Origin: Schistocerca nitens
Lineage: Eukaryota; Arthropoda; Insecta; Orthoptera; Acrididae
Assembly (NCBI RefSeq): GCF_023898315.1
Contig: NC_064619.1
Span: 343,561,150-343,625,149, forward strand
Reading direction: 5' to 3'
Length of the DNA: 64,000 nt
In this document: piece after piece, positions 1 through 12,500 of the stretch
Numbering within the stretch: the first letter of the stretch is position 1
Layout: the number at the start of each line of letters is the position of its first letter
The notes under the pieces: generated by a model
What the model was told of the DNA's origin: nothing
Database searches by the model: none
Seen by the model: the letters and a program-made list of their open reading frames with translations, nothing else
Program-made: the position numbers and the translations under genes

Positions 1-552
1 GCTTTTCTCACCAAAAACTGCACTGGTATTGTTCGTATTGCAATTACCAACATGAAAAAATGCAATAAAAAGTTTACGTCCATGAAAAAAATGTTTGGCA
101 CTCTTCCAAGTTCTCAACATTGTAAGAAAGATACTTTGTCAATGAAAAAGTTTAGAGGTACGCATCCCCCAGCGTTCCCCCTGAAAAACAGCACTGACTA
201 AGAGTTAGGATGAAGCTATGCATACTTACAACGGAAAGTCCCAGTTTGAATATCAACAGTATTATCAAAAGGATATATTGGTACTCACCGTAAAGGGTGT
301 GCTTGCTTTTGTGTATGTGTGTGTGTATTCTTTTCTGAAGAAGGCTTTTGCTGAAAGCTCAATGTGTAACAGTCATTTTGTTGTGCCTGTCTGCAACACA
401 GTGTGTCATCTTTATGGTGAGTAACAATTTAGTCTTTTCATAATAGTGTTTTCCAAAAGTCAGTAAATATTTAGTTGTTAAAAATTTACATTTTTGCAGT
501 TACAAATAAAGCTTGTTGCCATGCCTGACCTTGTTGAAATGGTTTTGTTTCT
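1..552 (+). repeat. Penelope-like terminal repeat remnant (about 300-450) in unassigned DNA
   Basis: Positions 340-450 carry the sequence order seen again at 37310-37430 and 62500-62630: a GAAAGCT block, a TTGTTGTGCCT-like block, a short CAGTGT/CATCT block and GGTGAGTA, then CTTTTCATAATAGTG. A short GT-rich tract lies just before, as in those copies. The rest of 1-552 is AT-rich with nothing I can assign. Confidence 0.5.
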
Positions 553-1012
553 ATAGGGTATTGTATTGTATTTGAACTGGAGACCTAGAAATGACGGAGA
601 GGCTCCGTCCCCGCCGCAGCCGCAGTGGTCCACAATCCCACAATGACTACCGCAGTTCACTTCACCCCTTCGCCACCCCACACCGAACCCAAGGTTATTG
701 TGCAGTTTGGCTCCCAGTGTACCCCCTCAGGGAATGTCTCACACCAGATGAGTGTAACCCCTATGTTTGCATGGTAGAGTAATGGTGGTGTACACTTACG
801 TGGAGAACTTGTTTGCGCAGCAATCGCCGACATAGCGTAACTGAAGCGGAACCAGCCCGCATTCACCGAGGCAGATGGAAAACCACCTAAAAACCATCCA
901 CAGACTGGCTGCTTCACCGGACCTCAACACAAATCCGCCGGGCGGATTCGTGCCGGGGACCAGGCACTCCTTCCCAGAAAGCCATGCATTAGATCGCATG
1001 GCTATTCTATAA
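553..1012. repeat. GC-rich interspersed repeat, no coding role seen
   Basis: This block is much richer in GC than its surroundings and has sharp edges near 560 and 1005. I recall near-identical blocks dispersed in locust assemblies, which is memory rather than a search. Short ORFs in it differ by frame and strand and look incidental. It has no reverse transcriptase, transposase or tRNA-like promoter that I can see. Confidence 0.5.
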
Positions 1013-3339
1013 GGTACTGAAAACTACAAGTTTTTGCAGAACTCGATATTTGCTCTCTGCCATTTAAAGCAAAAATTGATAAACAGAAACTATGCTTTGA
1101 TTCTGAAAGATATGAAGGCAGAATAACAACATAGACACCATTGTCAGTGATAATGTGAGAGAATTTTCTTTAAAAAAAAAAGTATAAACTATAGGCAAGC
1201 ACTTTCCTCTAGAGCCAACAATAGAAATAAATTGGTGTTTCACATAACAACATTAACTCCTGATTATTGCTCAATGTGAGCCAGCTTTGCCAGGGAGAAC
1301 AAACTTCGAAGAAGTACAGCATAAGGAAAAAAGATGGCCAACAGCATTTCAAGCACCATCACTGACGTCCAAAGGCAGACACTCAAAAGAAGCATGATAA
1401 GAAGACAAAGTAACAAACCAAAGGTTGCACAAATCTCATACAAAATAGTTCTGTGCAGTAATTAAGAAGGAAAATCCAAATGGGATAAAGTATGTTTTGA
1501 TGTAAGACAGAATCATTATTCAACTCAAGATAGGTTTGGCTATACAGTTTGTTCATTATGATTCATTCCTGAGCACAGACAAAGGAAAGGATTGCTTTTT
1601 ACACTTGGTTTGAAACAGAAGGACCGAAAGCTGAAGCCAAGTAACCTCTGCTCTATTGAATTTCCTCAGAAACCTTGAGGTGTCTCAGCCAGAAAATGGT
1701 CCAAATGAAATTAATCTGTTGTCTTACTCTTGTGCGAGTCAAAATAAAAATACAATGATGAGCACATGAATGGCCTTCATGGAAGAAAGCAGCAAATTTA
1801 ATTAGCTGGTACAGTATTTCGGCATTCAAAGCTATAATTCTGATGGTGCTTTTGGTGGAGTTGACAAACTATAATTCTGACGGTGTTTTCGGTGGAGTTG
1901 ACAAAGACTGTCAAAAGAAGGTAGATACTCTTTCACCGACTGAATTCAATAGGGTGTTGAACAACATGGCTTTGCCAAGATGCTAAATAAAGATTGGGAA
2001 GCAAAGGCTTTTGAGCCCAGTGCATTAAAACCCCCACCATCTAAGATGCCTGTTAAAATAATTGCTCAGTGAGATATGGCTTATGAAAAGTGTAAGAAGA
2101 AGGTATTGTTGTCACTACTGGACACTTACGATGGAGGTCCTGTAAAGAAAGAGGTATGGAAATCCAGAAACTGTAGCAAGGAATTGAGGAAAGGAGCCAC
2201 CTTGGAAAATAACATGTTCAGCAAAGAAAAGAAACAGTATATCTTCAAGCTTATGAGGCATTTTAATGTACCAGAAAAGCAGAAGAGTTTTATAAGAACA
2301 TTGTTGAAAGTGACAAATAGATTTCCAGTTTAATATTGATGCAGCCAGTATCTCGTACTGTATTTCAATAGCATTTGTTGCTATTTTGCACTTCTGCTTA
2401 TCAAACATTTATGAGAAAGTATAAAGTGTCATACATTATGGTATTTCTATGCAAAATGAACACTAAAGTAACTATGTTTGTAATTATATTAAGGATAAAA
2501 AAGAACTACAAAAAACAGTTTGAATGTCTATAGTAACAAAACTTTTAACTTCCATCTTTGCTGTTTATTGACTTTTGAAGGAAGTTGGAAACTTTGTCCC
2601 TCTATTGCAAAATAAACAATGACAATTTTAGAAAAGTCAAACATGCAATAGAAATCATGCCTCAAAAAGCTGTATAAATGTTCAGTTATCTCATGTATGT
2701 AATTAGTATTTTGGTCTGATATTTAAAAAAAAATGTGTTATCTCAAAAATTTATTTTTTTGCTTTTTTCAAGTTTTGAAAAAATGCTACTCATTCAGCTG
2801 AAAATATTCTCTGTTTGCAGACAGAAACAGTCCAATCTGAAAGAATGTTTGTTCATTTTGTTTCTGATTCCAGAGCTTAATTTTGTCTGCATTAATTTTC
2901 TTGCATGTCCTATAAAGGTTTCCCCCTTTCTGATGCATTGCAGTCACTTGTATTTTCATGAAAACTGTGTTAAATTTTTCTGTACCATGTGCTGGTATCT
3001 TCATTTGTATATTCCTTATTAATCTGTTGCATGTTCTTTTAACATTAACAGTAATTATTAAATTAATTTACCTTGAACTTAATATCTATCCACTTATTGG
3101 AAATTTCTTGCTCCTTCATTATTGTGTTTACACTGTTTTCAGTGTACAAGCAATGTATTCAAGATAAAAATTGAGAAAAAGGATGAAATTGCCTAAACAG
3201 AAATTTAAAATTACTTTAAATGATGTCAAGGCACCACTATGCAAAATATCAGTAGCATTATCTGGTAGACAAATAGTTCAGTACTGACAGTTTATTATGT
3301 AAGTGTATCTGAAAAATTTTGAGATTTAATGCAAACACA
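1013..3339. other. Downstream flank, no recognised gene
   Basis: AT-rich DNA beyond the 3' end of the host gene. It contains a 37-bp tandem duplication (1832-1905). A lysine-rich 85-codon open frame at 2076-2333 has no motif I recognise and no convincing splice context; it may be a decayed transposon ORF. I see no RNA gene here. Confidence 0.5.
1832..1905 (+). repeat. Two tandem copies of a 37-bp unit
   Basis: The units 1832-1868 and 1869-1905 both begin CTATAATTCTGA and end GGAGTTGACAAA, with only a few differences. It looks like a simple local duplication. Confidence 0.85.
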
Positions 3340-3506
3340 TGATTTTTTTTAAAAGAAGTTTATTTTACAAAAATAATTTACATGATCACTTATAGACAAA
3401 ACTGTACAAAGCAAATCTTCACCGAAACTTACTACTTTCATGGACTGCTAGAGAACTGTAGATAACTTCGGTTCATCTGCCAATTGAATTGCTGGATTGT
3501 CATATC
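3340..3506 (-). CDS. Host gene last exon with stop and 3' UTR
   Basis: The acceptor TTTTGTTTTTAG precedes 3506. Coding runs from 3506 to the TAG at 3450-3448: GA completes Gly, then a YDNPAIQL segment and a C-terminal STVL. T at -2 and L at 0 match the class I PDZ-ligand pattern. An AATAAA signal lies about 85 bases after the stop, so the UTR is short, with cleavage probably near 3340-3350. Confidence 0.85.
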
Positions 3507-6500
3507 CTAAAAACAAAAGAAGAGTGTAATATGAAATAAAGTTTTGAACTTTTTATATTCTAAGCAAAAAGAGGTCACAGTTTTAGAGAAATATATCAGC
3601 AATGAATAAAGAAACTGTGAACAAACATGATGAATATGTACTGCCAAGAATGATAGAAAGAATGGCATCTCTTTCCTCATGAAGCCCTGCAAGAACCAGT
3701 CATGTAGAAATAGCACAGTGAGCATTTCCTGTGAAAGCTAATTTCCAGATTTGAGTCCCAATCCAATACAAACAGTTATAATCTGCAAGGAAGTTTCAAA
3801 ACAGTGAACATCCCTCTGCAGTATGCCTGCCTCTGAGAGTGCTAATTCAACAAGGTTTGAAAGATGGGTTCTATGAAGTTCAGAAAGTAGGAGAGATTTA
3901 CTCTGGTAGTGTGAGTTCTGAGTCATGCCACGATATCTGTATCAGTAAGAGCATTTCCAGGAGGTTTCAATAAAACAGTTGGTGATATGCGTAGTCATAG
4001 TTAGTAACGTAGTCTCTTTTTAAGACACTATCCATTCTGTTCAATGGATCTTCCAAGTCCTTTGCAATTTTGGCAGAATTATAGTGTCACATTTTATTTT
4101 TTCTCCCAAACCTTTAATTTGCTTTCCAAATTTCTCCTTTGTTTCATCTACTGCTTACTCAATATAAAGAATGAGTAAGATAAGAGGATAGGCTACTATA
4201 CTGTCTCATTCCCCTCTCAGCTGCTGCTTCCCTCTACTCTCATAACTGCAGACTGGTTTCTGTATAAGTTATATACAACCTTCCACTCCCCACATATTAC
4301 CCCTGCTACCTTCAGAATTTTGAATTTTTCCAGTCAACATTGTCAAAAGCTTTCTGTAAATCTATAAATGTTTCTTCGAGCTATCTTTTAAAATAATCCA
4401 TAGGGTCAGTATTGCCTCACATGTTCCTACATTTCTCCAGAACCCAAAGTGATCATCCTCGAGGTTGACCTCCATGAGTTCTTCCATTGTCAGTATTGTG
4501 TACCATAACCTTTCTGATGAGAAGTTCTCACCCACTCATTATCTCTTGTTAACTGTTGTCTGTTTTCAAGATTTTTTAATGAATTTTTCTGATTTTGCCT
4601 AATGTTTTCCTTGCTTTTCTTCTGTTTTTGTATCTTTTCCCACACTCTGCTTTTCATTTTTGCCACTCCCATCATTTCTGACACTCTGAACTGTCCTCTC
4701 TTGGCTTGATGACCCCATCACATATTACATCCATTCTTCTTAAAAACATGCTTTTGCCCTATCAAAACTAAGGTCCCACATCCTGTTTCTTGAAACCTTC
4801 TTGTCCCTTGGAGCTACTCCCAAAGGCCTAAAATTGAAGGTCTCTGTTTCTGGATGTAATGCTACTCTACACCATGCTCTTTTACAGTTTCACATACAGC
4901 AATCTTTTGCACCTACCCAGCTAATCTGTGACCTATATGCCTCATTTACTAATTTCCAATCCACCAGACTTATCCTTCTACAAAATCCTGCAGTTATCTG
5001 CCCCTCATGTTTCCTTGGATAGTATCATCTGTCAAGCCAACTTCAAACTGCAACAACATGCCAGACTTCACCTCTAAAACTATCCCACCTTCTCCTAAGC
5101 TACCTCAACAGTCGTGTTTCTCTTCTCACAAAAGCGTGTAATCAGAATAATTGCTGGAGCTCATCCTAGATCATCCTGCAGACACTCATTTAAAGAGCTA
5201 GAAATCTTCATTGTAGCCTCACAATATATATATATTCACTTATGAAATTTGTTATTAACAATCCGAACGAATTCAAAAGTAATAGCAGTGTACATGGCTA
5301 CAACACTAGGAGAAAGGATGATCTTCACTACTCAAGGTTAAATCTAAGTTTGGCTCAGAAGGGGGTAAATTATGCTGCCACAAAAGTCTTTGGTCACTTA
5401 CCTAATAGCATCAAAAGTCTGACAGATAGCCATATAGCATTTAAAAGGAAATTAAAAGAATTTCTTAATGGCAACTCCTTCTACTCATTAGATGAATTTT
5501 TGAATATAGTAAGTGGGTAATTTCCCAACACCAAACGGGAAAGCACTGGTAGATAGACACAATAAAAAAAACACACAAACACACACACAAAATTTCAAGC
5601 CTTCGCAATCCACGGTTGCTTCATCAGGAAAGAGGGAAGGAGAGGGAAAGATGAAAGGATATGGGTTTTAAGGGAGAGAGTAAGGAGTCATTCCAATCCC
5701 GGGAGCGGAAAGACTTACCTTAGGGGGAAAAAGGACAGGTATACACTCGCACACACACACATATCCATCCACACATATACAGACACAAGCAGACATATGG
5801 GTGGATGGGTATGTGTGTGTGTGTGTGTGCGAGTGTATACCTGTCCTTTTTTCCCCCTAAGGTAAGTCTTTCCGCTCCCGGGATTGGAATGACTCCTTAC
5901 TCTCTCCCTTAAAACCCATATCCTTTCGTCTTTCCCTCTCCTTCCCTCTTTCCTGATGAAGCAACTGTGGGTTGCGAAAGCTTGAAATTTTGTGTGTGTG
6001 TTTGTGTGTTTTTTTATTGTGTCTATCTACCAGCACTTTCCCGTTTGGTAAGTCACAGAATCTTTGTCTTTAGTATATTTTTCCCATATGGAATGTTTCT
6101 TTACGAAAGCGTTGGTATGTTGATGGACACACAAACAAACACAAACACACACACAAAATTCCCTACAGCCTAGGTCTTCGTGGCAAACGAATCTGCTCCA
6201 GTCCTGAATCCCTGAACCATTACACCAACAACCTGAAAACAGCTTTCGCATCCCGCAACTACCCTCCCGACCTAGTACAGAAGCAAATAACCAGAGCCAC
6301 TTCCTCATCCCCTCAAACCCAGAACCTCCCACAGAAGAACCCCAAAAGTGCCCCACTTGTGACAGGATACTTTCCGGGACTGGATCAGACTCTGAATGTG
6401 GCTCTCCAGCAGGGATACGACTTCCTCAAATCCTGCCCTGAAATGAGATCCATCCTTCATGAAATCCTCCCCACTCCACCAAGAGTGTCTTTCCGCCGTC

Positions 6501-9500
6501 CACCTAACCTTCGTAACCTCTTGGTTCATCCCTACCCTCCGGCTCCTACCCTTGTAACCGCCCCCGGTGTAAAACCTGTCCCATGCACCCTCCCACCACC
6601 ACCTACTCCAGTCCTGTAACCAGGAAGGTGTACACAATCAAAGGCAGAGCCACGTGTGAAAGCACCCACGTGATTTACCAACTAACCTGCCTACACTGTG
6701 AAGCTTTCTATGTGGGAATGACCAGCAACAAACTGTCCATTCGCATGAATGGACACAGGCAGACAGTGTTTGTTGGTAATGAGGATCACCCTGTGGCTAA
6801 ACATGCCTTGGTGCACGGCCAGCACATTTTGGCACAGTGTTGCACCGTCTGGGCTATCTGGATACTTCCCACCAACACCAACCTATCAGAACTTGCCCTT
6901 CAATATATCCTCTCTTCCCGTTACTCACCAGGCCTCAACCTCCGCTAATTTCAAGTTGCCGCTGCTCATACCTCACCTGTCATTCAACATCTATGCCTCT
7001 GTAATTCCACCTCGACTGACATCTCTGCCAAAACTCTCTGCCTTTACATATGTCTGCATGTCTGTATATGTGCGGATGAATATAAGTGTGTATGCGAGTG
7101 TATACCTGTCCTTTTCTCCCCTTAAGGTAAGTCTGTGTGTGTTTGTGTTTGTTTGTGTGTCTATCAACATACCAACACTTTCGTTTGGTAAGTTACATCA
7201 TCTTTGTTTTTAGATATATTTTTCCCATACAAAGATGATGTAACTTACCAAACGAAAGCGTTGGTATGTTGATAGAGACACTAATAAACACAAAAACACA
7301 CACAAAATTCAAGCTTTCGCAACCCACGGTTGCTTCATCAGGAAAGAGGGAAGGAGAGGGAAAGACGAAAGGACATGGGTTTTAAGGGAAAGGGTAAGGA
7401 GTCATTCCAATCCCGGGAGCGGAAAGACTTACCTTAGGGGGAAAAAGGGACAGGTATACACTCGCACACACACACATATCCATCCGCACATATACAAACA
7501 CAAGCAGACACTAGTTTCTCAGAACTTGGAAAGCGGGAACTAGCTTTACAACATGTCCTTTGTTATTGCCCCCCACCTGGCCTTAATTTGCACTGATTTC
7601 TTCTGTCCCAGCATTTCTTCACAGTAATTACTCCTTCCTCCCCTCCATCTTTATTTTCAGCATCTTTCATTTTCTGACCTGTCTATTTTTTGCCACCCTG
7701 TCCCACTTCAATTACATATAATGAACTTAGTTTTTCACTCTTATTAACTCATGCACAATGTTTTAGCAGTAATCTCTGTGCAGTCCTAGCGCATCAATTG
7801 CACACTGGCCAGTGCAGCACCGCGAAGTGGCATCGAGAAGGCACTGACCCATGTGTCAATGGAAAGACAGGGCAGTGCCACACCCCCAGGAAGACAGAGT
7901 TCAGTGCCCCCTGTCAATGTTGATGTAGCCAGCTGCCCATCGCTGGTTGGCCTCACATCAGGTGCAGACTTCGAGAGCATCAGTACTGAGTAATACAAAG
8001 ATGATACTTTTCCTGTGTTCTGCGAAAAGTTGTTGTTGTTGTTGTGGTCTTCAGTCCTGAGACTGGTTTGATGCAGCTCTCCATGCTACTCTATCCTGTG
8101 CAAGCTTCTTCATCTCCCAGTATTTACTGCAACCTACATCCTTCTGAATCTGCTTAGTGTATTCATCCCTTGGTCTCCCTCTACGATTTGTACCCTCCAT
8201 GCTGCCCTCCAATACTAAATTGGTGATCCATTGATGCCTCAGAACATGTCCTACCAAACGATCCCTTCTTCTAGTCAAGTTGTGCCACAAACTCCTCTTC
8301 TCCCCAATCATATTCAATACCTTCTCATTAGTTATGTGACTACCCATCTAATCTTCAGCATTCTTCTGTAGCACCACATTTCGAAAGATTCTATTCTCTT
8401 CTTGTCCAAACTATTTATCATCCACATTTCACTTCCATACCTGGCTACACTCCATACAAATACTTTCAGAAATGACTTCCTGACACTTAAATCTATACTC
8501 GATGTTAACAAATTCCTCTTCTTCAGAAACGCTTTCCTTGCCATTGCCAGTATACATTTTATATCCTCTCTACTTCGACCATCATCAGTTATTTTGCTCC
8601 CCAAATAGTAAAACTCCTTTACTACCAAATAGTAAAACTCCTTTACTACTTTAAGTGTCTCATTTCCTGTTTCTTGAAAAGTAATACAGAGTAAATGTAA
8701 TTGGACACAGGCAGCACAGGAAGATGCTTCATAACAAGAAATTAAGTTATGTTTCTTTCCTCTTTAGAAATAAAGACTTCTTTTAATTTGAAAGTGTATT
8801 TATAGATCATTTTGGATTCCTGCCACTGGCCATTGCAACTTCTCTCCTTCCTTGTTTGTGTCGGGGCTGACTCCCACAGTAGCTGACAAAAGATATGGCA
8901 ACAGGGATTTCAGAACCAATGCTGTCTTTGTTCTTTGTCGCTCCATCACAGTGCATCATTAATGATTCTCTCTTTTCTTTCAGAGGAGCGTTGCTACTAA
9001 TTGTGTCTTTTTTGCAGATAGCCACAATGCTTTCACTATTTGTATAAGTAAATTGCTTATACTTAATGTGTTGCAGCGCTGCTCTTATTAAAATGGCCTC
9101 TTACCCGCCACCTACACCACCTGTGCCTATAGCTGTAGGTGCTGCTGGTTTTGATCTAATGCAGTTTATTCAGTTTTAGAACCACCAAATGTCGCAGTTG
9201 ATGATGGCAGTCCAGCAGCTGTGGCTGCATCAACTCTGCCACAACAGTCAGCCACATCCATGGCACTGCCTCCATGCATTCTGAACTTTAAATGAACAAC
9301 AAAGGGAATGGAATGAGTAGTATGCTCAGTTTGATGCTCACTGTGCTACACATCAATTTCAAGGTACTGTGAAACTTTCTTATTTCTTGTCAATGGCCAG
9401 CACCGGAGTTTACCACCTCACTCACAAGTTATTCTCGACAATAGGCCAGAGTTGCTAGTTTTTGAAGATTTAGTTTCCACCCAAACTAAGTATGATGAGG

Positions 9501-12500
9501 ATCAGGCAGAGGTTACTGCAGCTTGTTACAAGTTCTTTCGATTGTGGAAAAAGCCAGAACAGACATACCACCAGGGGGTCACTGAACTTCCAGGTTTGAC
9601 ACAACAGTGTTATTTTCAGTGTAGCTGTGGACAGAGCACTATAGTGATGCAGTGATTCATGAAGCCATTATGTACAATGTGCCTGATAGCAGGAATCGTG
9701 AATAAATTCTCAAACATTCTGATCCTACTTTGGAACAAGTGTTACAAATTATTGAACATCAGGACTCATATGATAGTGCCGTGGAAAACTTTGAGGTACC
9801 TCCTGTCTGCAGTGTAACACAAAGTGACATACAGGTATGGCCTTGCAACCAACCAATGCACGCAAACAGGCCACCATGCCGTGGATACAATAAACAAGAG
9901 TCAGCACAAGACAAAACTACTCATGCTTTTCTTGGGGAAAGCCAGGTCATGTACAGTTTGTGTGCTTGCAACAGGGAAAGAACTCTACCCACGTTCACTC
10001 TCATAAGTGTGGAGTACCTTTTCACAGAGTGAATGTAGTTTTTTTTAAACTGGCACTGGTAATGACCAAATTCAGGATATGCCTTCTCCCCTCCCAAGCG
10101 CTGCGCAATGAAAGTCAAACAAACTGTTTATGAACTTAGTCATTGCCAGACACTGGCACTTATGAACATTTGGGCTCACTATAGTTGACAAAATCTTGCA
10201 CACAACTAACTGTGTATAATAGTCAGGACAGTCTAGTGCTTGGTACATGTAGTTTTCCTGCCACTTTCCATTCGTACACCAGAACAATGACATTTACAAT
10301 TTTGTATTCATGAGACTGTGAAAATATTTTTGATTAGACAATTTCATTTATTTTTTCTTTGTATTTTAAGACAAGGTACTTTCTGTTTCTGCTTTCAACC
10401 CAAAAGACAGTGTTACTCAACTGATTGTGGAGTTTCCTGATTTATTTTCTGAAAGATTTGGCAGAGCAAATAATCTTATGGTGCACGTTACAGTGAAATA
10501 CAATACGCAGTGTCGGTTTTTTCAGTTGCATCCCATTCCTCATGCATTTAGAGACAAACTTGGAAGTGAAACTAAAGAATGGCAAGACAATGGTGTTATT
10601 GCTCCTAACCCAGTTAGTCAATGGGCTTCTCCCATACTAATCTTACAAAGCCTTCTGGAAGACTTCGTCTTTGTGTTGACTTCAAATCCACTGTGAATCC
10701 ACAAACAATAATTGATACTTTTCTGTTGCCTTGCCCAGAAGAATTAATGGACAGGCATGGGGCAAGCCACTATTTTTCAAAATTGACTTATATGATGTGT
10801 ATTTGCAAATACTGCTAGATGAGGAATCTCAGAAAGTGTTTGTGGTCAACACACATTTAGGATTATTCAAATTCTTGTGCTTACCCTTTGGGAGTGCTTC
10901 CTTATCTGCTATTTCCCAATGATACCTACAACAGCTTACAAAAAAATTTCCACTCTGTTCAAATTACTTGGACATATTGCGGTGTCAGGATGTGTTCCGG
11001 AGGAACATACCAGTAACCTTTGTATGCTTTTTCAAGTACTTTCAGCTACAGGTTTTATGGGTCACCTTGATAAATGTGCCTTTTTCAGACTGAAATTCAG
11101 TAATCAGGCCATGCTGATAATAGCCAAGGTGTTCATCCCCTTCAATCACATTTACTGGCCATCTGTGACTTCCCTGCTCCACAAAATGTAATGGAACTGC
11201 AGTCATTCTACATCTACATCTACATCCATACTCCGCAAGCCGCCTGACGGTGTGTGGCGGAGTCATTTCTTTGGAAGTTGACATATTATTTCCAATTTAT
11301 ACCCAACATATTGCAACTCTGTTGCATCTTTTGTGCCAGAAGAATGTGCCTTTTGTTTCGACCAGAGAGTGTCAGGATGCATTCCAGAAACTTAAAAAAA
11401 ATGCCTTGTTAAGTGACATATGCCTTGTTCATTTTGATCCCACTAAGCCTATGGGTTTAGCAGTAGATACTTTTTCGTACAACATCGAAGCTGTGCTCTC
11501 ACACAAATTTAGTTTGCAGGACTTCCGCTTCCAACTTATTGGCCAAGACTCAACGTAACTATCCCCAAATCGAGAAGGAAGTGCTTGCTATTATCTATGA
11601 CATGACAAAGTTTCATCATTATCTGATTGGCGAGAAGTTTTACTTAGTGATGGACCATAAACCACTTCAGTCTCTGTTTCATCCATCTAAACTTGTCCAA
11701 CCACACACAGCTCAGAAGCTACAATGTTGTTGTTGTCAAGTATCAGTATGAAATACTGCACTGATGCATGTCAAAGCATTCAAATGCTGACGTCCTTTCT
11801 CGGCTTCGTGTTGGTCCTGATTCTAAATTGAATGTTACTGCTATATCTTGTTGTCAGATCAATGTGCAGGACATGGAACTTTTATAGAATTTTCCACTGC
11901 ACCACACGAAAATTGCAAGGGCCACAGAAGCAGACCCAAACTTGAACCTTTTGTTACACTATATCTGTACTGTGTGGCCTCGTCCAGTGAAAAATGTTCA
12001 GAATTCTTTTGTGCTCTGATATTTTGCTCATCAGCATTGCCTCACCATCCAGCATGGTGTAATTTATTGCAAACTGACTCTGGACAAACATGTGTGTTTA
12101 TTCTTAAAGTGTTGCAATAAGATGTGTTGTGATGGCTCCACCCAGGACATTGAGGAATAGTATGTACAAAACAGTTAACAAGTCGGCACTGTACTTGGCC
12201 AGGTACGGATGCCCACATTGAACAGATGACGTCACAGTGTTGTGCTTGAGCTGAAAATCTATTGGCCCTGCCGAAAATGTTTTCAACCCAGCCAAAGTCT
12301 CAGTTGCCATGGCAACAAATGCATATTGACTTTGCTGGTCCCTTTTGGAACACTGCTTGGCTCTTTTAGCAAATATCCATTAGCAGTGCCCATGAACTTG
12401 ATTACATCGCATAGTACCATTCAGGCTTTGTCATCTATTTTTAGCTTAGAAAGTTTGGCTGAAATGTTGGTTACAGACAATGGACCACAGTTTATGGTTC

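Noticed and set aside
218-424. Short open frame with a Cys/Val-rich product
   Set aside because: It runs through a Penelope-like terminal repeat whose other copies have no such frame.
6027-6637. Two minus-strand frames of about 110 codons
   Set aside because: They oppose the Penelope-like RT/GIY-YIG region and have no family signature; the plus-strand reading explains the sequence.
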